From an uncultured Devosia sp. (lineage in GTDB: Bacteria; Pseudomonadota; Alphaproteobacteria; Rhizobiales; Devosiaceae), in assembly GCA_913775215.1 (NCBI GenBank), contig CAJYKO010000263.1:1-9261 (forward strand): a stretch of DNA of 9,261 nt, in the 5' to 3' direction. Positions 1-5,699 of the stretch are shown piece by piece. Position numbers and translations under genes: made by a program. Position 1 is the stretch's first letter. Every line of letters begins with the position of its first letter. The notes beneath the pieces are model-generated. The model saw nothing but the letters and a program-made list of their open reading frames with translations. It had not been told where the DNA came from and made no database searches.

Positions 1-351
1 ATCGTCGACGCCGCGATGAACGACCTGATCCGCCCCACGCTCTACGAAGCGCACCACGACATCGAGCCGGTCAACCAGTCCAACCTCCCGCCGATCACCG
101 GCGACATCGTCGGCCCCGTCTGCGAAACCGGCGACTATCTCGCCAAAGGCCGCACCATCGCTGGCGTCAAGGAGGGCGATCTGCTTTCGGTCATGAGCGC
201 AGGTGCTTACGGCGCCGTCATGGCTTCCACCTACAATTCGCGTCCGCTGATCCCCGAAGTTCTGGTCGATGGACCGCGCTGGCACGTTATCCGGCCGAGG
301 AAGTCGATCGAAGAATTGCTTGCGCTGGACTCGGTGCCGGACTGGGTGTGA
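1..351 (+). CDS. lysA: Diaminopimelate decarboxylase, C-terminal part (5' end outside window)
   Basis: This is the last 116 residues of a PLP-dependent, alanine-racemase-fold decarboxylase that converts meso-diaminopimelate to L-lysine and CO2, the final step of lysine synthesis in the cytosol. The reading frame is open from base 1, so the gene begins upstream. The C-terminal domain is recognisable from three LysA signatures: DAAMNDLIRPTLY at fragment residues 3-15, GPVCETGD around residues 38-45 (Cys41-Glu42, the cysteine known in the family to reach the active site of the partner subunit), and GAYGAVMASTYNSRP near residues 63-77. The barrel domain with the PLP lysine is not in the window. 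It ends in TGA and is convergent with the response regulator gene across a repeat-filled gap. The identification is firm; only the missing 5' part is unknown. Confidence 0.95.
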   Translation: MVDAAMNDLIRPTLYEAHHDIEPVNQSNLPPITGDIVGPVCETGDYLAKGRTIAGVKEGDLLSVMSAGAYGAVMASTYNSRPLIPEVLVDGPRWHVIRPRKSIEELLALDSVPDWV

Positions 352-382
352 CTCTCGAAGTCAGGGCAATCACCAGCCCGTT

Positions 383-503
383 CCTCTCCCCCTCGGGGAG
401 AGGTGGCTCGGCGAAGCCGAGGCGGTGAGGGGGGGGCTCTCCACTCTCGCTGGCACATCCCCTCATCCGGCGTTGCGCGCCACCTTCCCCCCAGGAGGAG
501 AAG
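383..503. repeat. Hairpin-rich intergenic palindromic repeat between convergent genes
   Basis: A perfect 9-bp stem (383-391 with 395-403, loop CTC) is followed by a 6-bp stem CTCGGC/GCCGAG (407-412 with 416-421). A G-run arm GGTGAGGGG near 424-432 is nearly complementary to CCCCTCATCC at 459-468. Then come GGCG/CGCC (469-472 with 478-481) and an imperfect CTTC/GAAG stem (484-503). The pattern of pyrimidine/purine arms, GTGAGGGG and CCCTCATCCGGC is what I know from dispersed intergenic repeats in Hyphomicrobiales genomes. The element fills most of the gap between lysA and the response regulator, so it may also end transcription from both sides. There is no T-run, so this is not a classical intrinsic terminator. 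Family membership is from memory and was not searched. Confidence 0.6.
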
Positions 504-527
504 AATAAGGAGGACGTTGGTGCAGCC

Positions 528-938
528 TTACTCTTCCCGCGCCTGCCGCGCCAGCGAGAGCACCTCGACCGGACGCCCCTCGAGCGCATCCTCGACCTTG
601 GCCAGCAATTCCGCCAGCGTAAACGGCTTGACGATCACATCATAGACCAGCGCCTCGAGCCCATGCGCCCGCTCCCGCTGGTCGGCAAAGCCGGTCATCA
701 AGACAATGGTTACATCCGGAAAGGCCGACCCCACTTGCAAGGCAAGCGCGATTCCGTCCATCACCGGCATCTTGATATCGGACAGCAGGAGGTCGAACTT
801 GCCCGCCTCCGCTTCCATCGTTTCGGCAGCCAGCCCGCCGTCCTCTTCGGCGACAACCTCATGCCCCTTCATGGTCAGCGCGCTTACGACGAAGGCGCGA
901 ACTGAGGGATCATCTTCAGCGACAAGAATGCGGGCCAT
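528..938 (-). CDS. Single-domain response regulator, CpdR-like
   Basis: This 136-residue protein is a stand-alone receiver (REC) domain with no DNA-binding output domain. Acidic pocket residues are Glu8-Asp9-Asp10 (VAEDD), the phospho-acceptor is Asp54 in LLSDIKMPVMDG, and the switch residues are Thr82 (MTGFA) and Lys104 (VKPF). About 16 extra residues follow the last helix. The start at 938 (MARILVAEDD) begins exactly at the first receiver strand and has GGAG upstream; a longer form from 977 would add an arginine-rich, unsupported leader. The MTGFA switch region and lack of output domain recall CpdR, the alphaproteobacterial adaptor that directs ClpXP to cell-cycle substrates, but other single-domain regulators share these traits. 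It lies 99 nt downstream of the zinc-ribbon gene on the same strand. The receiver assignment is secure; the CpdR role is inference. Confidence 0.88.
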   Translation of the reverse strand: MARILVAEDDPSVRAFVVSALTMKGHEVVAEEDGGLAAETMEAEAGKFDLLLSDIKMPVMDGIALALQVGSAFPDVTIVLMTGFADQRERAHGLEALVYDVIVKPFTLAELLAKVEDALEGRPVEVLSLARQAREE

Positions 939-1019
939 GTGTCGTCTCCGGGCAGTCGGCGCCGGGCGCCGCTGCAAGGCTGAACCGGCCTACATTGGGG
1001 CAGGCCATATAATGCATTG

Positions 1020-1048
1020 AATATAGGAACGATCCCGTCAGTGGTGAA
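1020..1048 (-). promoter_or_regulatory. Possible promoter for the response regulator gene
   Basis: On the minus strand, TTCACC (1048-1043) and TATATT (1025-1020) are separated by 17 nt. The -10 match is good and the -35 match is weak; the latter lies inside the last codons of the zinc-ribbon gene. It would allow the response regulator to be expressed independently of its upstream neighbour. Pattern match only. Confidence 0.3.
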
Positions 1049-2096
1049 CTGCCGCAGGTTCGGCTTCAACAGGCGTTTCGTGGCCGACCTCATGGCCCGA
1101 AGGCCCAGCCTCGGCTTCGCCGTCATGAGCCTCGGCAACCGCCGGATCCTCGTGGCTTCCTGAAGCGACCGGTGCCGCTTCGCCATGCTCGGCCGGAGCC
1201 CCATGCGGATCACCCGCCGGAACCGGTGGACCACCGGACGGCTGTGCCGTCTCCCCGGCTGTAGCCGCGGTGCGTCCGCCTGCAAAACTCAAGCGCACGC
1301 GCGATGCCTCGACCGGCGGCAGCGACAGTCGCGTATCGAATGTCGCGCGCTCGCCCGCCATCAGGTCACGGATGCGCGGCGCCACGCTCCATTCGTAAAC
1401 CGTGTGTCCCGTACTATCGAGAAGACTCACCAGCACCGGCGGCACCGCGACCGGGCTCGGCATCATCCCCACGATCTGGCCGGAAACCACCAGCACTTCC
1501 TTGCCTTCGCTGAGGCTACGGGTCGATTGCAGGTCCGAGAGTTCGAGCCCCACGACATTGACGCCCAGCCCGATGGCCTCATAGAGCCCCGCCAGATCCG
1601 GATTGCGCTCAACGATCTGCACCCGCCCGAAATAGCCGCCACCCAAGATTCCGAGGAGCAGCACGGCTCCGGCAATGCGAGCCGTGCGACGCATGCGTGC
1701 CAGAGGCATGCGGGCTGCCATCGCGCCCTGCCGGCGCGAAAGCTGCTTCTGCCGCTCGCGCAATTCGGCCGCTGATTCCTTTTTCTTGACCGGGCGCGGC
1801 TCGACCGGATCGACCGCACGCGGCTCCTCGTCCGCGCCAAAAGTCTTTTCTTCCGCCTCGAGCGCCGCATCGAGCGCATCCTCGGACATGTTCTCGAAAA
1901 GCTTGTCGGATTCTGGCTCTGCCTTGGGCACGAGCTTCAAATCCGGGCCAGGTGGCGGCAGAGCCGGCTGCTGCCAGGATTCCCGACAACTGGCGCACTG
2001 CACCTTGCGACCAGCCGAGCCGATGGCCTCATAGGTCACCTGGTATTTCGTCTGGCAATTGGGGCAGGTAATGATCATCTGAACCGGCGCAACCAT
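1038..2096 (-). CDS. MJ0042-type zinc-ribbon, single-pass membrane protein with DUF3426-like domain
   Basis: The 352-residue protein begins with an MJ0042 zinc ribbon: CPNC at residues 11-14 and CASC at 34-37, the two knuckles that bind one zinc ion. A charged, Glu- and Lys-rich linker follows, then an Arg-rich stretch and one membrane helix (about 141-157, IAGAVLLLGILGGGYFG). By the positive-inside rule the ribbon is cytoplasmic and the rest periplasmic. Residues about 175-274 resemble the DUF3426/FxLYD-like beta domain, with the pattern VSGQIVG, VSLLD, WSVAPR and PGE-like MAGERATFD. The last 78 residues are a Pro/Ala/Glu/His-rich tail with eight histidines. The start at 2096 has AGGCGAG upstream; an alternative ATG at 2078 (MIITCPNC, the usual family start) lacks a clear ribosome site. 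It is divergent from ftsE. Function is unknown; the domain calls are good. Confidence 0.85.
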   Translation of the reverse strand: MVAPVQMIITCPNCQTKYQVTYEAIGSAGRKVQCASCRESWQQPALPPPGPDLKLVPKAEPESDKLFENMSEDALDAALEAEEKTFGADEEPRAVDPVEPRPVKKKESAAELRERQKQLSRRQGAMAARMPLARMRRTARIAGAVLLLGILGGGYFGRVQIVERNPDLAGLYEAIGLGVNVVGLELSDLQSTRSLSEGKEVLVVSGQIVGMMPSPVAVPPVLVSLLDSTGHTVYEWSVAPRIRDLMAGERATFDTRLSLPPVEASRVRLSFAGGRTAATAGETAQPSGGPPVPAGDPHGAPAEHGEAAPVASGSHEDPAVAEAHDGEAEAGPSGHEVGHETPVEAEPAAVHH

Positions 2097-2227
2097 ATTA
2101 TGCTCGCCTGACCCTATCCCGCCGCGGGTTAATACTCCTCAAACCGCCAAGAACCTGAGGCGAGAACACAAAACTGCCGCTTTCCCCCGTCCATAGCGGG
2201 TGCAATGCCGCAGAGCCGCCGCGACGC

Positions 2228-2236
2228 TGCTATGAT
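2228..2236 (+). promoter_or_regulatory. Possible extended -10 promoter for the ftsE operon
   Basis: TG-C-TATGAT matches an extended -10 element (TGn plus five of six consensus bases). No good -35 box is seen 16-18 nt upstream, which extended -10 promoters can tolerate. Transcription would begin near 2243 and leave about a 55-nt leader before the TTG start. The rest of the 202-nt divergent gap (2097-2298) holds no gene that I can support. Confidence 0.35.
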
Positions 2237-2298
2237 GGCGCCGTCTCTGATTCGCGTGTTGCGGCAAGACCACCGGACGAGCTGGGGAGCACCCGTTC

Positions 2299-2961
2299 TT
2301 GATCGAATTTTCCGATGTCGGCCTTCGCTATGGCAATGGTCCCGAAATCCTGAGTGATCTGACCTTTTCCATCGAGCCCGGCTCGTTCCATTTTTTGACC
2401 GGTCCCTCGGGCTCGGGCAAGACCAGCCTCCTTCGCCTTTTGCTCCTGGCGCTCAAACCGAGCCGCGGCAAAGTTACCATGCTCAATGAAGATGTTGGGT
2501 CTCTCGATCGCGATAGTCTCCTGCAGATGCGTCGCCATATCGGCATCGTCTTCCAGGAATTTCGTCTCCTCGATCACCTCACAACCTTCGAAAACGTCGC
2601 CCTGCCACTGCGCGTCCTCGGCCAGCCCGAGAGCGAATACCGCCCCAATGTCACCGAACTGCTCGAATGGGTCGGCCTTGGCGAGCGCATGCATGCCCTC
2701 CCCACTGTTCTTTCGGGCGGCGAAAAGCAGCGCGCCGCCATCGCCCGCGCCGTCATTGCCCGCCCAAAGATTCTTCTCGCCGACGAGCCGACGGGCAATG
2801 TCGATCCCGAACTCTCGAGCCGCCTCGTTCATCTCTTTGCCGAGCTTAACCGCACTTTGGGGATGACGATCATTCTCGCCACCCACGAATTGCCGCTGCT
2901 CGATCGCTTTTCCTATCCGCGCATGGTGCTCAACAAGGGGACGCTGACCATCCATGATTAG
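2299..2961 (+). CDS. ftsE: Cell division ATP-binding protein FtsE
   Basis: FtsE is the cytoplasmic ATPase of the FtsEX complex, an ABC-type mechanotransmitter at the division site that controls peptidoglycan hydrolysis rather than transporting a solute. All ABC motifs are present in this 220-residue protein: Walker A GPSGSGKT at 35-42, Q-loop Gln86 in VFQEF, signature LSGGEKQ at 138-144, Walker B ILLADEP with Asp162-Glu163, and H-loop His196 in ATHE. The length is normal for FtsE. The start is TTG at 2299, supported by GGGGAG at 2284-2289 and by the protein starting at the expected first strand (MIEFSDVGLRY). It overlaps ftsX by 8 nt in an ATGATTAG arrangement, so the two are probably translationally coupled. 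It is the first gene of a four-gene plus-strand operon. Confidence 0.96.
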   Translation: MIEFSDVGLRYGNGPEILSDLTFSIEPGSFHFLTGPSGSGKTSLLRLLLLALKPSRGKVTMLNEDVGSLDRDSLLQMRRHIGIVFQEFRLLDHLTTFENVALPLRVLGQPESEYRPNVTELLEWVGLGERMHALPTVLSGGEKQRAAIARAVIARPKILLADEPTGNVDPELSSRLVHLFAELNRTLGMTIILATHELPLLDRFSYPRMVLNKGTLTIHD

Positions 2962-3883
2962 GCAATTGCTCGCGCGCCTGACGCGCCGCAGCGCTGGCGC
3001 CCCCATCGTCCCACGCCATAGCGTTGCGGGCCGCACCCTCCTCATGCTGATCACCATCATGAGCTTTTTGTCCGCTGTCACCCTAGGCGGCGTGGTGCTG
3101 GTGCAGAAATCGGCCATCGCCTGGTCGGCCGATGTCGGCCGCGAAATGACTATCCAGATCCGCCCCGTCGAGGGCGAAGTGATGGACAGCAATCTGCGCA
3201 CGGCCGTCTCGCTCGCCCAGGCAACTCCTGGCGTCGCCGCCGCCCGTGCGCTCAGCATCGAGGAAAGCCAGGCCCTTCTCGAACCCTGGCTCGGCGCCGG
3301 CCTTGACCTCTCGGCCATCGCTATTCCGCGCCTCATCGTCGTGCAGCTTGCCGATCCGGTGGATGCCGATATCGATCAGCTCCAGCGCAATCTCCAGGCT
3401 ATTAAGGGCGCAAGCCTTGATACCCACGCCGCCTGGCGTCAGCAGCTCAACACCATGGCCGGTACTGTCGTCGTTTCGGGCCTCTTGGTCCTCGGCCTCA
3501 TCGGCGTCGCCACGGTGCTCGCAATCATTTTCGCCACCCGCGGCGCCATGGCCACCAATCGCGAGATCGTCGATGTGCTCCATTTTATCGGCGCCTCCAA
3601 CAAGTTCATCGCTGGCGAATTCCAAGGGCGCTTCCTCACCATCGGCCTTCAGGGCGGACTTCTCGGCGCCCTCTTGGGCACGCTCTTTTTCGTCCTGATC
3701 GGCACAGCGGCAGGCTCAGTTCTCCCTACCGAAGCCACCACCCAGGTCGGTTTCCTCTTCGGTAATTTCGTCCTCGGGCTCGACGGTACGATCTTTATCA
3801 TTCTCGTCATTCCGGTCATTGCGGCCCTCACCGCCATCACCTCCCGCATGACCGTCCGCCGCTATCTCAGCGAAGCGTCCTGA
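2954..3883 (+). CDS. ftsX: Cell division protein FtsX (permease-like partner of FtsE)
   Basis: This 309-residue integral membrane protein has the FtsX plan: a basic cytoplasmic N-terminus, TM1 (about 28-50), a periplasmic domain (about 51-167), then TM2 (168-194), TM3 (227-253) and TM4 (272-297), ending in a short basic tail (RMTVRRYL). The cytoplasmic stretch TNREIVDVLHFIGASNKFI between TM2 and TM3 (201-219) is the conserved FtsX segment thought to contact FtsE. In characterised bacteria the periplasmic domain binds a regulator of cell-wall amidases (EnvC-type) or a hydrolase directly; the partner here is not in the window. The ATG lies inside the end of ftsE, and only 3 nt separate its stop from the next gene, so it is clearly part of the operon. 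Confidence 0.95.
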   Translation: MIRQLLARLTRRSAGAPIVPRHSVAGRTLLMLITIMSFLSAVTLGGVVLVQKSAIAWSADVGREMTIQIRPVEGEVMDSNLRTAVSLAQATPGVAAARALSIEESQALLEPWLGAGLDLSAIAIPRLIVVQLADPVDADIDQLQRNLQAIKGASLDTHAAWRQQLNTMAGTVVVSGLLVLGLIGVATVLAIIFATRGAMATNREIVDVLHFIGASNKFIAGEFQGRFLTIGLQGGLLGALLGTLFFVLIGTAAGSVLPTEATTQVGFLFGNFVLGLDGTIFIILVIPVIAALTAITSRMTVRRYLSEAS

Positions 3884-3886
3884 TCC

Positions 3887-4411
3887 ATGGCCGATATGGT
3901 GCGCTTCCGACTGAGCGAAGACGACATGGTCCACGCCGCAAGGCTCTTTTCCCTCATGTCGCTGCGCAAACCCAGGACAGCCATTTCACTTGCGATCATC
4001 TTCGTTGGCTGCGTGGTCCTAATGGGCTCGATTTCAGGCGTGTTTTTCCCGCTCGATTTCGATCGGCTGGCTGAAGTCTGGCCGTTAGTCGTGGGGGCAA
4101 GCCTTTTGCCATTCTTTCTGGTGTTTCTGCTCGCCGTCGTGGTGAATCCACGCCTTGCGCGCCGCACCTATCGCCAACAGCGCTCTCTGCACGGTGAAAT
4201 CGGCTTGAACTGGACCGAGGAGCAGCTCGAATTTGACAGCGAGTACGGAAAATTCGCCATGCCCTGGAGCCACTTTGTGCGCTGGGGCGAAGACAAACAC
4301 GTCTTTTTGCTGTTTGAGTCGAACCGCCTCTATAGGATCATCCCCAAGAGAGTGCTGGATGCCGAGAACGAGCGCAGCCTGCGCAGAGGCCTTGCAAGCA
4401 TAGGCGCCTGA
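3887..4411 (+). CDS. YcxB-like domain membrane protein in the ftsEX operon
   Basis: This 174-residue protein has a short charged N-terminus, two predicted membrane helices (about 32-54 and 65-87), a basic segment (RLARRTYRQQRS) and a C-terminal soluble domain (about 105-170). The C-terminal pattern is that of the YcxB-like family: an L-x-W-T-x-x-Q-L-E-F strand, then S/F-A-M-PW-S-H-F-V-R-W-xE, a hydrophobic strand VFLLFESN, and the closing IIPKRVL. These domains are fold-like relatives of PH-type membrane-protein domains and have no established reaction. The start ATG is 3 nt after the ftsX stop and has no strong ribosome site, which suggests translation coupled to ftsX. Its place between ftsX and plsC suggests an envelope role, but that is inference from position only. 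Confidence 0.8.
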   Translation: MADMVRFRLSEDDMVHAARLFSLMSLRKPRTAISLAIIFVGCVVLMGSISGVFFPLDFDRLAEVWPLVVGASLLPFFLVFLLAVVVNPRLARRTYRQQRSLHGEIGLNWTEEQLEFDSEYGKFAMPWSHFVRWGEDKHVFLLFESNRLYRIIPKRVLDAENERSLRRGLASIGA

Positions 4412-4439
4412 GGCCACGACGCCTCGCCGGAGGAGAGTG

Positions 4440-5246
4440 ATGAGACTGCTGCAGGCCTTGCGCACGGCCCTATTTTATCTGGTCTTCATCGGTCAGACGG
4501 CCATCATTGCCATCATCATCGGCATAATCGGCCTCATTGCCGGCCGCACGCGCTTTACCTGGGCACTGGCGCGCTATTGGTGCTGGTCCAACGTCCAGTT
4601 ACTGCGTTTCATTACCGGCCTAAAGACTGAAATCACCGGCGCCGAGAACATTCCGCCCGGCGGCTGCATCATCGCCTCGAAACACCAGTCCGACTGGGAC
4701 GTTTTTGCGATCTTCCCGCATACCGGCAGACCTGCCTACATCGTCAAGCAGGAGCTGATGAATATCCCATTCTTTGGTTGGGCCGCGCGGTCGCTTGATT
4801 GCATTGCCGTTGATCGCAAGAAAGGCGCCGAAGCCATCCCCGCCATGATGCGCGCAGCTCATGCCGCCATCGACAAAGGCTGCCGCATCGTCATCTTCCC
4901 CGAAGGCACCCGTAAGGCCCCGCTCTCGCCGCCTGAATATCGCCAAGGGATCGTGCGTCTTTATGCCGAACTCAACGTGCCCGTTGTACCTGTCGCGCTC
5001 AATTCCGGCCTCTTCTGGGGGCGCAATTCGCTCATCATATGGCCCGGCCGCGGTCAGGCCGAAATTCTGCCCGCCATCGAGGCAGGTCTTCCACCCGATG
5101 TTTTTGCTGAACGCCTGAGAGACGCCATCGAGCCCCGCTCGGACGCCCTCGCCTTGGCTGCGATCGATAAGGGCATCGCCCGTCCCGTCGATCCCGCCCT
5201 TGCCGAACGTATTGCCGCCGCTCGCCAGCGACGCTCAACCGATTGA
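4440..5246 (+). CDS. plsC: 1-acyl-sn-glycerol-3-phosphate acyltransferase (PlsC/LPLAT family)
   Basis: PlsC-type enzymes transfer an acyl chain from acyl-ACP or acyl-CoA to lysophosphatidic acid at the inner membrane, giving phosphatidic acid for phospholipid synthesis. This 268-residue protein has a hydrophobic N-terminus (about 8-37) and the four LPLAT blocks in order: catalytic HX4D (His82 to Asp87 in KHQSDWD), block II around SLDCIAVDRKKG (118-129), block III FPEGTRK (153-159), and block IV VPVVPVALNSG (about 180-190). I chose the ATG at 4440 because GGAGG at 4429-4433 sits 6 nt before it, whereas the GTG at 4437 is too close. It is fourth in the ftsE operon, 28 nt after the YcxB gene. 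The acyl acceptor is not certain, since paralogues such as ornithine-lipid acyltransferases share these motifs, so the symbol is a family-level name. Confidence 0.88.
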   Translation: MRLLQALRTALFYLVFIGQTAIIAIIIGIIGLIAGRTRFTWALARYWCWSNVQLLRFITGLKTEITGAENIPPGGCIIASKHQSDWDVFAIFPHTGRPAYIVKQELMNIPFFGWAARSLDCIAVDRKKGAEAIPAMMRAAHAAIDKGCRIVIFPEGTRKAPLSPPEYRQGIVRLYAELNVPVVPVALNSGLFWGRNSLIIWPGRGQAEILPAIEAGLPPDVFAERLRDAIEPRSDALALAAIDKGIARPVDPALAERIAAARQRRSTD

Positions 5247-5293
5247 CGTCAACAAGTCATTAACCACTATATATAGCCTTGAACGAACAAAGC

Positions 5294-5323
5294 TTGACTG
5301 ATTCGTACAATTTGTTCTAATTT
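5294..5323 (+). promoter_or_regulatory. Candidate promoter of the SOS-box gene
   Basis: TTGACT at 5294-5299 is a strong -35 match. An 18-nt spacer leads to TAATTT (5318-5323), a modest -10 that falls inside the LexA box, so bound repressor would block polymerase. A second possible upstream promoter is TTGACG (5243-5248, overlapping the plsC stop) with the AT-rich TATATATA run near 5268-5275. Both are by-eye matches. Confidence 0.45.
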
Positions 5324-5328
5324 TGTTC
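5314..5328 (+). promoter_or_regulatory. LexA operator (alphaproteobacterial SOS box)
   Basis: GTTC (5314-5317), seven bases TAATTTT, then GTTC (5325-5328) match exactly the direct-repeat operator GTTC-N7-GTTC known for LexA in Rhizobiales and related alphaproteobacteria. The flanks reinforce it: each half lies in an identical TTTGTTCTA 9-mer (5311-5319 and 5322-5330), 11 bp apart, so both halves face the same side of the helix. It lies 23 nt upstream of the ATG at 5352 and overlaps the presumed -10 region, the usual place for repression. I saw no second full match elsewhere in the window. The match is read directly; LexA binding is inferred. Confidence 0.8.
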
Positions 5329-5351
5329 TACTCCGTGCAGGGAGGAACAGG

Positions 5352-5699
5352 ATGCTTTCTTGGATCGAGGCCGGCTTTGAGCCGCCCAAACGACAGTTGA
5401 AATCCAGTCAGTGGATCGGCCTTTCCGGCCGCGCCTATGCGCTCGAACAGCAAGATATCGGCGATTTCGTTCTCAATGGCGCCGATCTCTATCTGATCGC
5501 CCGTGGCAATAGCGTCCTTTGGGTGGGTTGCAGCCTTGATCTTGTGGCGGAGCCCGCCATTCGCCTGCGCTTCCGCAAAGCCATGGCCCGGGCCGATGGC
5601 GTCTTCCGCCTGCCCCGCCCGCATATGGACGATGAACGCTTCTCTGTCATCGCCGATCTCGAAGGCGCCTTGCCGGCCCGGATCGATCAGGCCGCCTGA
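5352..5699 (+). CDS. Uncharacterised 115-residue protein, predicted SOS (LexA) regulon member
   Basis: I do not recognise a named family with confidence. The 115-residue protein is soluble in appearance, with no signal peptide or membrane helix and no cysteine pairs. The start ATG at 5352 has a very good ribosome site (GGGAGGA at 5340-5346). An N-terminal basic, Trp-containing part (QWIGLSGRAYALEQQDIGDF, residues 20-39) is followed by two strand-like segments, DLYLIARGNSVLWVGCSLDL (45-64), a basic helix IRLRFRKAMARADG (70-83), and an acidic end (DDERFSVIADLEGALPARID). The middle has the spacing of the first half of a GIY-YIG nuclease domain, but key residues are missing. The promoter carries a perfect GTTC-N7-GTTC SOS box, so it is probably induced by DNA damage. 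Its last 13 nt overlap the end of the convergent chaC gene. Being a real gene is well supported; its role is unknown. Confidence 0.85.
   Translation: MLSWIEAGFEPPKRQLKSSQWIGLSGRAYALEQQDIGDFVLNGADLYLIARGNSVLWVGCSLDLVAEPAIRLRFRKAMARADGVFRLPRPHMDDERFSVIADLEGALPARIDQAA

Noticed and set aside
939..977. Longer N-terminus for the response regulator (start at 977)
   Set aside because: It adds 13 Arg/Pro/Ala-rich residues before the first receiver strand, whereas the ATG at 938 has a ribosome site and gives the normal receiver start.
1185..1775. 196-codon plus-strand frame opposite the zinc-ribbon gene
   Set aside because: Arg- and His-rich composition typical of a shadow frame; the minus frame has clear zinc-ribbon and membrane segments.
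2129..2144. CtrA-like site in the zinc-ribbon/ftsE divergent region (TTAA-N7-CAAAC)
   Set aside because: Two mismatches in the second half-site; too weak to support.
2230..3336. Long open frame (368 codons) on the minus strand opposite ftsE and ftsX
   Set aside because: It mirrors the codon pattern of two firmly identified genes and its protein has no recognisable motif. Long antisense frames are common in GC-rich DNA.
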